DNA from: a virus
IMG/VR virus record: IMGVR_UViG_3300021061_000026
Location: 1 to 45,500 of that record
Direction: 5' to 3' (one strand)
DNA: 45,500 nt
Under the pieces are notes generated by a model. That model did no database searches and was not told the DNA's origin. It saw only the letters and a list, made by a program, of their open reading frames with translations. The position numbers and the translations under genes are program-made. The first letter of the stretch is position 1. Each line of letters begins with the position of its first letter. Shown piece after piece: positions 32,704 through 40,557 of this stretch.

Positions 32704-32879
32704 TCCCGAAAGCCGAGCCAGCCAATGCCGCAGACAGCGGCGGAAATGATACCGGCGATGGCGATGCTGGCGAACAAGCCTGGTTCGGGAACTCCGAAGC
32801 CATTGCCGACGATGACAGCCACGGCGACCAGGAAGCCGCCGATGCCAAGGATCAGGGAGTAACGCTGTCCGTTGTTCAT
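32700..32879 (-). CDS. Small two-helix membrane protein on the opposite strand
   Basis: ATG 32879 on the minus strand opens 59 codons, ending in TAG at 32700-32702. The sequence MNNGQRYSLILGIGGFLVAV begins the first hydrophobic segment, and a second runs through FASIAIAGIISAAVCGIGWL. A Pro/Gly-rich turn (GFGVPEPG) separates them. GGGGGCG precedes the start. The MN.GQR start is like small bacterial membrane proteins, and two helices with a tight turn also fit a class II-type holin; either is possible. It fills the only plus-strand gap of this block and is convergent with the gene before it. Confidence 0.65.
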   Translation of the reverse strand: MNNGQRYSLILGIGGFLVAVAVIVGNGFGVPEPGLFASIAIAGIISAAVCGIGWLGFRD

Positions 32880-32920
32880 CGCCCCCAAATCCTAGCCCTT
32901 CTGCCGGAGGGAAGTCAAGT

Positions 32921-34309
32921 ATGCCTCAATACGCTGCACCAATCGAAGCCTTCGGCTCCCGCGCCGGGGGCGCGCTCGGAGCCACCACAGGCGCTACCTC
33001 GGGCGGATTTCTCGGCCGCCTCGGCGAGGTATTGTCCCCCCTCGATTGGCCTCGGAGGGCCGCAGCCAACCTGTTCGCCGCTCCTTCGCGGGCGATGGAC
33101 ACTGGGGACGCCTCGCACCTCTGGGGCGCGGTTCCGGGCGCGGCAGGGGCCGTCCTGGGTGGGGTAATGGGCGGGCCTCTGGGAATCCTCGTCGGCTCCC
33201 TCCTCGCCGGGGGACTACAGGGCATGGGCCAGGCCACGGGAAGCGAGGTGTTTGACGCGCCCAATGTCTCGGACCTGACGGGGACGGAGGACTTCGCGCC
33301 CAACCTTCTGGTGGGGATGCTCACGGACCCGCTCACGTTCGCCGGGGGGATCGGAGGCGCAGCCGCAGGGGCCAAGACAGGGGGTAAGATCGGACGAGGT
33401 ATCGGGGAATCGCTTGAGGCTGCAGCCAACTTCCGTGGACCTGCTTATCCCGGAGGGTTCGAGAAGATCGTCGAGGCCGTGCGCGCGGCCAATCCTTCTT
33501 TGACGGACGACGCGATCCGTCAGACCTACGGACACCTGGACAACCCGAGGCTCCTGGGCGAGATGCCGCCGCAGAGTTCATTCCTGGGCGAAGGGGTTGA
33601 GCGCACCGCATTTCTGCGCCCGGAGACCGAGGGAGGCGGGGTGCTCACGTTCGCCAAGAGCGATCCGAACTTCATCAACACTCATCATGGCGGGTTCGGC
33701 AAATCCGCTTACGAGGCTGGTCAACCACCCCCGACGCGCATCGACACGCCTCTCATGAACCCTGCGGTGCGCTCGGTGCCGGTTGGTCCAATCCGCGCAG
33801 AAGTTTCGCCGCAGCTCAAAACCGCGGATCAGGTCTACGAGGACATCACCGGATTCTCGATGGACACAGCCCCAACCTCGCCCACGATGAACAGCGCGGA
33901 CTTCCAGGCGATGGAGCATCTGGCCAAAGCCCGCGTTGACATCATGGATGCGCTGGACCAGCAAGGCTTGCGGCCGGCGGACCTGCACTACGGCAACATC
34001 GGCCTTGGCCAGGAAGGGTGGAAGATCCTTGACCCAGGCTCTGTGCATCCGTGGGGCAAATCGGGGTTCGCGCCGCGCGTCCCCGAGATGGAAATGGAGG
34101 AGCCAGGCTTCATCAGCAATTTGCTGTTGCGCTTGCTCGGCTCGGACAAGGCCGTGAGACGGGAGATCATGGAGCAACTCGCGCGTCACGGCGAAGCTCC
34201 CCCGGTCAGGCTTCCCGGTGTAACGCCATTGCCCGACATGATGACGCCACGAGCTGAGCCGGTTACGCCGTTCTCGTCCAGCGCTATGACCCCACTTGCT
34301 CGCATGTGA
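32921..34309 (+). CDS. Putative internal virion protein with kinase-like signature
   Basis: The 462-residue protein starts at ATG 32921 behind GGAGGGAAG. The first 170 residues are Gly/Ala-rich with hydrophobic stretches (AVLGGVMGGPLGILVGSLLA) and DLTGTEDFAP...DPLTFAGG, a module also present in the next gene. Residues about 220-375 show a kinase-fold pattern: a loop FLGEGVERTAFL (221-232), a Lys at 246 (TFAKSD), DLHYGN (354-359) as in APH/HipA-like catalytic loops, and DPG (371-373) in the DFG position. This could be an active small-molecule or protein kinase or a pseudokinase. A low-complexity C-terminus follows. Confidence 0.65.
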   Translation: MPQYAAPIEAFGSRAGGALGATTGATSGGFLGRLGEVLSPLDWPRRAAANLFAAPSRAMDTGDASHLWGAVPGAAGAVLGGVMGGPLGILVGSLLAGGLQGMGQATGSEVFDAPNVSDLTGTEDFAPNLLVGMLTDPLTFAGGIGGAAAGAKTGGKIGRGIGESLEAAANFRGPAYPGGFEKIVEAVRAANPSLTDDAIRQTYGHLDNPRLLGEMPPQSSFLGEGVERTAFLRPETEGGGVLTFAKSDPNFINTHHGGFGKSAYEAGQPPPTRIDTPLMNPAVRSVPVGPIRAEVSPQLKTADQVYEDITGFSMDTAPTSPTMNSADFQAMEHLAKARVDIMDALDQQGLRPADLHYGNIGLGQEGWKILDPGSVHPWGKSGFAPRVPEMEMEEPGFISNLLLRLLGSDKAVRREIMEQLARHGEAPPVRLPGVTPLPDMMTPRAEPVTPFSSSAMTPLARM

Positions 34310-34316
34310 GGCTCTG

Positions 34317-37289
34317 ATGCTTCCATTCCCTGACCCATTCGACATCTTCCGCCGACCCCTCGCACCCATCGCCGCGCGGACACCCTCTATCCCTCCCCTG
34401 ACTCCGGAGGAAGAATCCTCCATCCTGGGGCAGATCGGCCACGGTGCGCTATCGGGTCTGTCCTACGTGGGTGGGGCGCTCAACAAACCCGGCAGGGCCA
34501 TCCGTGGACTCCTGGGTGGTCAGCCAAGGGAGATGCTCAACGTCATCCCCTTCTCGGATGCGCTGGGGATCACCGACCCCACTCAAGAAGTGCGCGGCAC
34601 GGACCTGATCGGCGCAGGCAAAGACACGTCATTCTTCTCCCCCGAAGGGATAGCAGGGTTCGGCACGGAGATCCTTCTTGATCCCCTGACGTACATGACG
34701 TTCGGGGCCTCGGCAGTGAACAAGCTCGGACATGCTGCGAAGAAGGTCGGGGTCTTGCCCAAGGGAGCGCAAGGAAGATTGGCCGGGGTCTCAGGGGACG
34801 CGGCGCAGAAGCTGGCGGACAACCTGGGTGTGGATGTAGGAGAGGTGGCGGGGAAGAAACTCGGTGGGCACGTAGGGTTTCATCTTCCGCTCACGGAAGC
34901 GCGCGGGAGTGCGGACCTGACCAAGCCTTTGCAGATGGGGTCGGACCTTCTGGGGATGCTTCCCGGCTCGAACGTGGTCAAGGCCACGGGTCAGGTTCTG
35001 GGAGAAGTGACGGCCCCATTGCGCCGAGGGGTCCGGGCGATGTTCGATCCATCGGTGATGGGTCAGTGGCACAGCGATAAAGCGCAAGAACTCGGACGGA
35101 GCGTGTTTGCTGCCCGGAACGCTGCCCGGGCATCAGCACTTGAGGGGGGCGTGGCCCCGGTGGTCAGAGCAATGGGCGAGGATGCCCTGACAGACCCCCA
35201 AGGGCTGCGCACATTGCTCGAAGGCACAGGGCCCGCCTCCCAAGGGGCACAACGAGCAGCACAGATCGCCCGCGAGGCGCTGGCCGCTTCTCACGCGAGG
35301 GCGGTCAACGAAGGGGTGGACGTCGGGCGCCTGGAGAATTATCTGGGCCGCCAGGCTACACGCCCGGAGATTGACGTGGGGCGACCTGGAGGGCACGGGA
35401 CAGGACACCCTCTAGGTCTGGGCGCAAGTTCGCTCATGGCGCGCACCGAGGTCATCGGGGACCTTCCGACTGAGACCGTGGAAAGGATGGTCCGAGATCC
35501 GCGCATCAGCAGCTCGGCGCGTACAGCCAACGCCGCAGACGCAGAGGCGATCCTGCGCACGGAGTACGGTCTGACGGCGAACAAGGCTTTCGACGTGGCG
35601 CCGTGGCTCTACTCGCTTCACCCCGATCGGCTGAAGATCGGCTACTTCAACAAGCACGCGCTCACGGACTACGAGACCAGCCTGGTAGGACTGGATGAAG
35701 TGGCAGGCACAGCCCAAGCGATGAAGAACTTCATTACCCAGAACGCCACCGATGTTGCAGGACCTGGAGCGAAGCGCATCGGGGACGTGATTCGGGAGAT
35801 GGGGCTGACGGAGAAAGCGGAGTTCGACATCTTCCAGAAGCTGGGTACACCAGCAAAGCAGTACATTCCCCAGGATGTGGCCGATGCGCTGGTGCGGGCG
35901 ACCAAACCCTTCACGATGCCCGAGACCTTGGAGCCGGTCAAGCGCGCGTGGGACTCGATCCTCAACCTCACGAAGTCCTGGCTCACCCAAGCCTTCCCCA
36001 GTTTCCACGTCAGAAACCTCATGTCGGGGATGTGGCAGAACTACGTCATCATGGGCGCCGGTGGACTGACGGACGCCTACTCAAGCGCCGCCAAGATGCT
36101 CCGAGGTCAGGCCGTCGAGGGGCTCGGCAACCTGCCCTTGTTCCGGGGCATGACGGACGAGCAGGCGACCAAGGCGCTCGCGGACATGGCGTTCGGCCGA
36201 GGAGTCACCGGAGGCCACGCGGCTACCGACCTGGTGGGGATGGACGCAGCAACGGATGTGCTCAAGCGCCTTCCGGGGGCCTTCCCGAATCGCAAGGCCG
36301 GCATGTCCATGGTGCCGGAGTACCTCGCGGGGATGATGGGGCAGCGGGGCGGATCGTGGAACCCGATGGATGCGCGTGGGGTTAGAGGGGCGACGGAGAG
36401 CAACAACTGGCTCTTGCAGGCTGGTGAAGGGGTGGGCACGGAGATCGAACACCTCGGGCGCGTGGCTGGGTTCATCGGACTCGTGAAGAAGGGTTATGTG
36501 CCCGACGTCGCCGCAGCGATGACCAAAGCAGGGCACGTCGATTACACTGCGATGACCAAGTTCGAGCGCGAGGTGATGAAGCGCATCTTTCCTTTTTACG
36601 CATGGACCAGAGGCAACGTCCCTCACCAGCTCAAGCTCCTCGCAGAGAACCCCGGAGGCCCAACAGGCGTGGCGATCCGCGCCAGCACTCGCGCAAACGA
36701 ACAACCCGGCTTCACTCCTGAGTATCTGGGTCAGGGAGTCGCGGTGCCCGTGGGCGCAGAGGAGAACGGCACGCAGCGGTTCCTCTCGCAACTGGGCTTA
36801 CCATTCGAGGATCTCGGGCAACTTCCCTCCCCGGGCAGGATGGTCCTGGGGAACCTGGGGCCGATCCCGAAGTACCTGTACGAATCAATGAGCGGGCAGC
36901 AGGCGTTCTCGGGGAGGGACCTGCGCGACCTGCATTCGAGGATGGGGGAACTGGGGCTGCCGATGCCCGTGGCGACGGAGAACCTGCTCATGAACTCGCC
37001 ATTGGCAAGGGTCGTCTCGACGGCGGGGACGATTGCGGACGAGCGCAAGGACCCACTGACGAAGCTGCTCAACCTGACGACGGGCGTGCGGATGTCTGAT
37101 GTGAACACTCAGAGGGCGCGAGACGTGGCGCTGCGAGAGTACACGGAGGACCTGTTGCGCGGTCAGCCGGGTGTCAATCGGTTCGAGCGGCTGTTTGTTT
37201 CGCCGACCAATTTGCCGTTGCTGAGCCCGCAAGAACAGCAACTCTATCGGCTGTATCAAGCAAGGCAGAGGAGAAACGCAGGGCAATGA
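34317..37289 (+). CDS. Very large putative internal virion (ejection) protein
   Basis: The protein has 990 residues from ATG 34317; an in-frame ATG at 34296 lies inside the previous gene. It begins with a helical, Gly-rich segment (GALSGLSYVGGALNKPGRAI) and GTEILLDPLTYMTFG, then alternates long amphipathic helices. A segment near 545-580 (LTKSWLTQAFPSFHVRNLMS) and FPFYAWTRGNVPHQLKLLAE near 760 resemble blocks seen in large uncharacterised phage virion proteins, as I recall. No catalytic motif is clear. It is the last plus-strand gene of the structural block and probably enters the cell with the DNA. Confidence 0.65.
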   Translation: MLPFPDPFDIFRRPLAPIAARTPSIPPLTPEEESSILGQIGHGALSGLSYVGGALNKPGRAIRGLLGGQPREMLNVIPFSDALGITDPTQEVRGTDLIGAGKDTSFFSPEGIAGFGTEILLDPLTYMTFGASAVNKLGHAAKKVGVLPKGAQGRLAGVSGDAAQKLADNLGVDVGEVAGKKLGGHVGFHLPLTEARGSADLTKPLQMGSDLLGMLPGSNVVKATGQVLGEVTAPLRRGVRAMFDPSVMGQWHSDKAQELGRSVFAARNAARASALEGGVAPVVRAMGEDALTDPQGLRTLLEGTGPASQGAQRAAQIAREALAASHARAVNEGVDVGRLENYLGRQATRPEIDVGRPGGHGTGHPLGLGASSLMARTEVIGDLPTETVERMVRDPRISSSARTANAADAEAILRTEYGLTANKAFDVAPWLYSLHPDRLKIGYFNKHALTDYETSLVGLDEVAGTAQAMKNFITQNATDVAGPGAKRIGDVIREMGLTEKAEFDIFQKLGTPAKQYIPQDVADALVRATKPFTMPETLEPVKRAWDSILNLTKSWLTQAFPSFHVRNLMSGMWQNYVIMGAGGLTDAYSSAAKMLRGQAVEGLGNLPLFRGMTDEQATKALADMAFGRGVTGGHAATDLVGMDAATDVLKRLPGAFPNRKAGMSMVPEYLAGMMGQRGGSWNPMDARGVRGATESNNWLLQAGEGVGTEIEHLGRVAGFIGLVKKGYVPDVAAAMTKAGHVDYTAMTKFEREVMKRIFPFYAWTRGNVPHQLKLLAENPGGPTGVAIRASTRANEQPGFTPEYLGQGVAVPVGAEENGTQRFLSQLGLPFEDLGQLPSPGRMVLGNLGPIPKYLYESMSGQQAFSGRDLRDLHSRMGELGLPMPVATENLLMNSPLARVVSTAGTIADERKDPLTKLLNLTTGVRMSDVNTQRARDVALREYTEDLLRGQPGVNRFERLFVSPTNLPLLSPQEQQLYRLYQARQRRNAGQ

Positions 37290-37370
37290 CGTGCTTTGCG
37301 ATTCAGTGATGGCTTTGCGTGTCCGTGCCCTGCGACGCAACGGTTTGACCTTCTCTCATGTTCTATGAGG

Positions 37371-37844
37371 TTAGTTAACCCAGACGTATCCTTGCTCCGG
37401 CACCTCGCCGACACGTTCTTCTTGCCGTATCTCATCGGCTCGGATCACAAGCACCTTGCCGCTTGCGAGGTATTCGTCGAGCGTCATGTAAGGCATGCCG
37501 CGGAACGGATCAGACGCGGGACGTTCAACCCACATATCGCGGAAGCCAGGAAGCAAGCCAACGCCAGTTCGCCACGCCTGCGTAATGGGCACCTCATTGC
37601 CGTCGCTATCCAGGTAAACGTAATCGCATCCGCGGTGAAAGCCGGTCGCCTGCTCCAGAGTCGGTGATTCGTCGATGGAATAGTCACTGCCGCAGCAGGT
37701 GCAGGTCACTCGCTCTGGGTTGTGGCCGAAGCGGTTGTAGAAGATGATCTTGGCCTCCTCTTTGGGAGCCTCGATGTAGATCATCTCGTATGGTGGCTCC
37801 TTCGTGCCACCGCCGCTGTGCATGTCCCAAAACGCTGTCCACAT
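37371..37844 (-). CDS. Phage hypothetical protein with CxxC pair
   Basis: The 157-residue protein starts at ATG 37844 behind AAGGGGTGAG. It begins MWTAFWDMHSGGGTKEPPYE and has a CTCCGS segment near 48-53, with a further Cys in HRGCDYVY, so one metal site is likely. The rest is acidic and aromatic. This sequence type is common in phage accessory regions, as I recall, without known role. It faces the late region, so transcription converges in the 81-base gap at 37290-37370, where I see no strong terminator. Confidence 0.7.
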   Translation of the reverse strand: MWTAFWDMHSGGGTKEPPYEMIYIEAPKEEAKIIFYNRFGHNPERVTCTCCGSDYSIDESPTLEQATGFHRGCDYVYLDSDGNEVPITQAWRTGVGLLPGFRDMWVERPASDPFRGMPYMTLDEYLASGKVLVIRADEIRQEERVGEVPEQGYVWVN

Positions 37845-37848
37845 CCGC

Positions 37849-38403
37849 TCACCCCTTCCTCGTCAGTTCCTGCCGTAGCTGGTTCATGAGGTTCGTTGCC
37901 TGCTCCAGGGTCAGCTCCCGCGGCATCTCTTCCACCACTACTCTATGACCCAAGCGCCGCACCTTCGGCTCCTGGCGGGCAAGTTCCCACCGCGCACCCA
38001 CCTTGCCAATCAACCCCGCGTTGACCAGGAGCAAGCGTATCCAGTTTGGCGTGCGCTGCATCAGCTTGCCCAGAGTCTTGAGCGAGGGTGGATAGCCGTG
38101 CTCGCGCTGGTGCTTCTTCCACAGTTCCAGGGCCCGCGCAACCGTCTCTGGTCTGCGCGCCCGACCCTTGGGCCAGCCGTGATTGGCTGCGTAGTGGGCT
38201 TGCTTGTCTTTGGGTATGCCGCGCTCGTCCATGTTCAGGCAACCGCAGTTCGTTCGGTGTTTTAGCTGAGACTTGCGGATTCTTCGGGTGCCCCCGCATC
38301 TGTTGCAGAGAATCCAGACGCAGGTATTTCTCCATTTGTCGGGAGGAGCGTGGCCGAGGACAGTGATTCCCTGGCCCTCAGCTCTTGCTCTTTCTCCATC
38401 CAC
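37849..38403 (-). CDS. Zinc-ribbon DNA-binding-type protein
   Basis: The frame is open from 38526, but the first part lies on the recombinase gene. GTG 38403 is the start I prefer, giving 184 residues; the true start is uncertain. Near the N-terminus a zinc ribbon occurs (WILCNRCGGT ... NCGCLN), preceded by GQGITVLGHAPPD, a layout seen in phage regulatory and homing-type proteins. Helices with RPETVARALELWKKHQREHG and SLKTLGKLMQRTPNWIRLLL could be a second DNA-binding part. The C-terminal helix contains LEQATNLMNQLRQEL. Confidence 0.6.
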   Translation of the reverse strand: MDGERARAEGQGITVLGHAPPDKWRNTCVWILCNRCGGTRRIRKSQLKHRTNCGCLNMDERGIPKDKQAHYAANHGWPKGRARRPETVARALELWKKHQREHGYPPSLKTLGKLMQRTPNWIRLLLVNAGLIGKVGARWELARQEPKVRRLGHRVVVEEMPRELTLEQATNLMNQLRQELTRKG

Positions 38404-39089
38404 TGTTGCAGAGTTGCGTGGGGAGGGACTTTCGACGGCGCGCAACCCATTCTCCTGAGCTGCTCCCGCACCTGCTGAAACGTCAGCCCCTGATTCCTCA
38501 GCTCCAGGACGGTCGAGGCGATCCACCGTTGCTCCTCGTTCGGGATGAGCTTTTGTCTTACGCGGCCGTTGTCGTTGACCTTCTTGATCTTGAACCCATA
38601 TGGGGGTCTACCCAAAGTGTACCAGCCCTGCGCCTCGGCGTGCGCGCGCCCGGCCTCCATGCGCTCGCGGATCATGGTGCGGTCGAGCTCGATCGCGGCC
38701 CCGAACACCGTCATAGCGAAGCGCCCCACGGGGGTAGTCGTGTCGATGTTCAGGTCCAGAAGGTGGACGGAGACCCCGCGTTTATGCCATAGGTCGTAGG
38801 TCGTCAGGAGATCCACGACGTTGCGGAACCCTCGGTCCAAGCGTGGAAAGATCACGGCATCCCCGGATTTGGCGCACTCGTTGATCTGTTTGCCTGCGGG
38901 GCGTTCGATGAGGGGGACGCGCGAGGAGATGGCGGGATCTTCAAGGGTGCCGGCGTAGGTGTAGCCTTGGGGGGCGAGGCGATAGCGGAAATAGGCTTCG
39001 ATGGCCTCGGCGTGCTGCTCGAAGGTGTTCGTGTGCTGAACCTGGAATTGGGTGGAGAGGCGGCAGTATCCCCAGGCGGTGCGGGTCAT
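38262..39089 (-). CDS. Serine recombinase (resolvase/invertase family)
   Basis: The 275-residue protein begins MTRTAWGYCRLSTQFQ, where Ser12 matches the catalytic Ser of 'Y.R.S'. The core continues with DAVIFPRLDRGFRNVVDLL, whose arginines fit the active site, and FGAAIELDRTMIRERMEAGR, which precedes the long E-helix. A short recombinase-type part (GRPPYGFKIKK) and a helical DNA-binding end follow. At 275 residues it is longer than small resolvases and much shorter than large serine integrases. It may resolve genome multimers, invert DNA or integrate the phage. No att-like inverted repeats were identified next to it. Confidence 0.9.
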   Translation of the reverse strand: MTRTAWGYCRLSTQFQVQHTNTFEQHAEAIEAYFRYRLAPQGYTYAGTLEDPAISSRVPLIERPAGKQINECAKSGDAVIFPRLDRGFRNVVDLLTTYDLWHKRGVSVHLLDLNIDTTTPVGRFAMTVFGAAIELDRTMIRERMEAGRAHAEAQGWYTLGRPPYGFKIKKVNDNGRVRQKLIPNEEQRWIASTVLELRNQGLTFQQVREQLRRMGCAPSKVPPHATLQQWMEKEQELRARESLSSATLLPTNGEIPASGFSATDAGAPEESASLS

Positions 39090-39388
39090 TGGTCCTCCCT
39101 GACGAGCTGCACGGCGCTTGCGTGGCCTTCCAGGGCTTGCTGGCGGGTCGTGTAGCGGCGCTGGTATTCGTCGTGCGGCCCGCCGAAGATCATCGTTTCG
39201 TACAAAAGCGGCGGGCCTTTGCCGTGCTGGTGGTCGAGGCCGAGAAACACGGTACTGACGCGCACCTCACCGATTTGGTCCTGCGCGATGATCCGGTCAT
39301 CTGGGTTGCCCTCGAACCACTTCGCCCAGGTCATGAGGTCGGCTGGCTTGGGCACGCCAGCGGCGTCGAGGATGTATTTGTTGCTCAT
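39086..39388 (-). CDS. Small phage hypothetical protein
   Basis: From ATG 39388 the protein has 100 residues. It begins MSNKYILDAAGVPKPADLMT and contains STVFLGLDHQHG and YETMIFGGPHDEYQRRYTTR. This resembles a common phage protein type in which a His/Asp-rich centre is followed by a 'Y.TR..AL.GH' end. The function is not known to me. Start and stop overlap both neighbours by 4 bases (ATGA), so it belongs to an operon with the recombinase. Confidence 0.75.
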   Translation of the reverse strand: MSNKYILDAAGVPKPADLMTWAKWFEGNPDDRIIAQDQIGEVRVSTVFLGLDHQHGKGPPLLYETMIFGGPHDEYQRRYTTRQQALEGHASAVQLVREDQ

Positions 39389-39570
39389 GGTCTGAGCCCC
39401 AGTTCCTTGCACTGGTCAAGATAGAGCTTGACGCAACCTTCGTGGATCATGCAAACGCCGATGGCGTAGGCTTTGTCCTTGCTGGTGAATGGCTTCTCGC
39501 AAGCCAGGCAGCAAGGCGGATCGGTGCGCTTGCACCAGCGGCGCGGCTTCGGGCGTTTGGTCGGTGACAT
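39385..39570 (-). CDS. Small Cys-rich protein
   Basis: The protein has 61 residues from ATG 39570, chosen for GGAGG at good spacing; TTG 39582 is less likely. Basic residues at the start (KRPKPRRWCKRTD) are followed by CCLACEKPF, a further Cys-Met-Ile-His pair and CVKLYLDQC. Four or more Cys/His form a likely zinc site. It may bind nucleic acid or a partner enzyme. It precedes, and probably is cotranscribed with, the recombinase group. Confidence 0.65.
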   Translation of the reverse strand: MSPTKRPKPRRWCKRTDPPCCLACEKPFTSKDKAYAIGVCMIHEGCVKLYLDQCKELGLRP

Positions 39571-39620
39571 GGATGCCTCCAAAAAATCTACCCCGCCCGG
39601 TCTCGGCTCCGCGTGAGCGG

Positions 39621-39671
39621 GCGGCGGTGATTAGTCGCCGCAGAGGACACGGGCGGGGCAGAGGGAATGAC
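39621..39671 (+). promoter_or_regulatory. Inverted copy (element d) of the TGATTA hairpin leader
   Basis: On the plus strand GCGGCGG (39621-39627) and TCGCCGC (39635-39641) form a 7-pair stem with one G-T pair around the 7-base loop TGATTAG. AGAGGGAATGAC follows at 39660-39671. It is in the opposite orientation to the three similar elements a-c and lies at the 3' end of a minus-strand gene. It does not precede an obvious plus-strand gene. It may be an inverted duplicate or a leader that has lost its gene. Confidence 0.5.
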
Positions 39672-40136
39672 TTACTCTTCGGTTTCCTCAGCGAGGCCAA
39701 GCGCCTCTTTGGTCTCGTCGTTATCGGGTTCGTTCACGTCGATGCCCTCGGCGTCGAGCTGCTCCATCACGTCAGCTTCAAGAGCGCAGTAGGCCAGACC
39801 AGACCAGTTGATAGCGCCGTCATTCGCAATGCCCTCTTTCCCGAATTGGTCTACGTAGGCATCTTGGTTCTCAGTGAAGAGGAGCGTTTTCTGCGCCTGC
39901 CAGGTGTAGATCACGCGCTCGTTGCCGTCGATGGTCTCGTTGATGTGCTCGATGAGCCATTCGCGGAGCGGTTCGCCGGAGTTGCCGTCTTTGATTTGGT
40001 CGCGCAGCTCGTCCATGATGCTATGGGCGAGGCCGCGCACGTCGGCCCAATATTCGGCGCGGAGCACATGTTCCGCGTCCTTGACGATCTTCTCGGCCTC
40101 TTCGCGGGTCAGTTCGGAGAAAGGCTTGGTCAACAT
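39672..40136 (-). CDS. Phage hypothetical protein
   Basis: The 154-residue acidic protein starts at ATG 40136 behind hairpin leader element a. It is helical with EAEKIVKDAEHVLRAEYWAD, then DELRDQIKDG, LREWLIEHINETIDG, and an acidic tail (DNDETKEALGLAEETEE). The type is widespread in phages and mobile elements, as I recall, with no known role. Its gene is flanked by inverted copies of the hairpin element at both ends. Confidence 0.75.
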   Translation of the reverse strand: MLTKPFSELTREEAEKIVKDAEHVLRAEYWADVRGLAHSIMDELRDQIKDGNSGEPLREWLIEHINETIDGNERVIYTWQAQKTLLFTENQDAYVDQFGKEGIANDGAINWSGLAYCALEADVMEQLDAEGIDVNEPDNDETKEALGLAEETEE

Positions 40137-40182
40137 GGTTCATTCCCTCTTTTAGGAGTGCGGGGAGGTAATCAACCGCCCC
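40137..40182 (-). promoter_or_regulatory. TGATTA hairpin leader, element a
   Basis: Reading on the minus strand, GGGGCGG (40182-40176) and CCTCCCC (40168-40162) form a stem with one internal C-T mismatch around the loop TTGATTA. About 15 bases later comes AGAGGGAATGAACC, then the ATG at 40136. GAGGGA is the probable ribosome-binding site. Elements b and c have the same layout with different stem bases. Confidence 0.65.
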
Positions 40183-40185
40183 AGT

Positions 40186-40208
40186 GCTCGCCTACGATGC
40201 CGGCGAGC
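40186..40208 (-). terminator. GC-rich hairpin upstream of element a
   Basis: GCTCGCC at 40186-40192 and GGCGAGC at 40202-40208 form a perfect 7-base stem with a 9-base loop. It lies between the end of the next minus-strand gene (40288) and element a. No T-run follows on the minus strand. It may work together with element a as a double hairpin, for example in processing or attenuation. Confidence 0.45.
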
Positions 40209-40287
40209 GAAGGCAACACACAAGAGTAGACGCGCCCACCGTGGGCACGTCAAGCGGTGCGGCTGTGCAGGTGCGCAGCCCATAGAT

Positions 40288-40536
40288 TTAGCGTGCCAGC
40301 TCAGCGTATGAGCGCCATCCGTCAACCGGCTCGCCTCGGAACCATCTCCCCTCTTTCTCCCAGAGGCGGGCATGGAACCCGGTTAGCTTCGCTGCCTCGG
40401 CCTCGCGCTTCGTGGCGAACGTGTCTAGCGTGCCGCCCCTGGACGATTTGAGCGCCCAGCGGCGGCCGTGCTTTTCGACGGTCCACGATGACGGCGGATC
40501 GGCGTCGTGTTCTTCTGGGGTAAGGTGCAGGGCCAT
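40288..40536 (-). CDS. Small hypothetical protein
   Basis: From ATG 40536 the protein has 82 residues; GGAGGAA upstream supports this start over TTG 40551. It contains SWTVEKHGRRWALKSSRGGT and a helical DTFATKREAEAAKLTGFHAR, followed by a Trp-rich end. The pattern 'strand-strand-helix' suggests a small compact fold like those of phage proteins that read as 'W.V....G.W......G....T...R.EA'. Its last 14 bases are identical to those of the gene at 40558-40650. Confidence 0.65.
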   Translation of the reverse strand: MALHLTPEEHDADPPSSWTVEKHGRRWALKSSRGGTLDTFATKREAEAAKLTGFHARLWEKEGRWFRGEPVDGWRSYAELAR

Positions 40537-40557
40537 TCGCGTTTCCTCCAAAGGGGT

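Noticed and set aside
37290-37370. Bidirectional terminator between the convergent blocks
   Set aside because: Only a 5-base stem (CTCAT/ATGAG) and a short repeat GCTTTGCG are visible, with no T-run on either strand.
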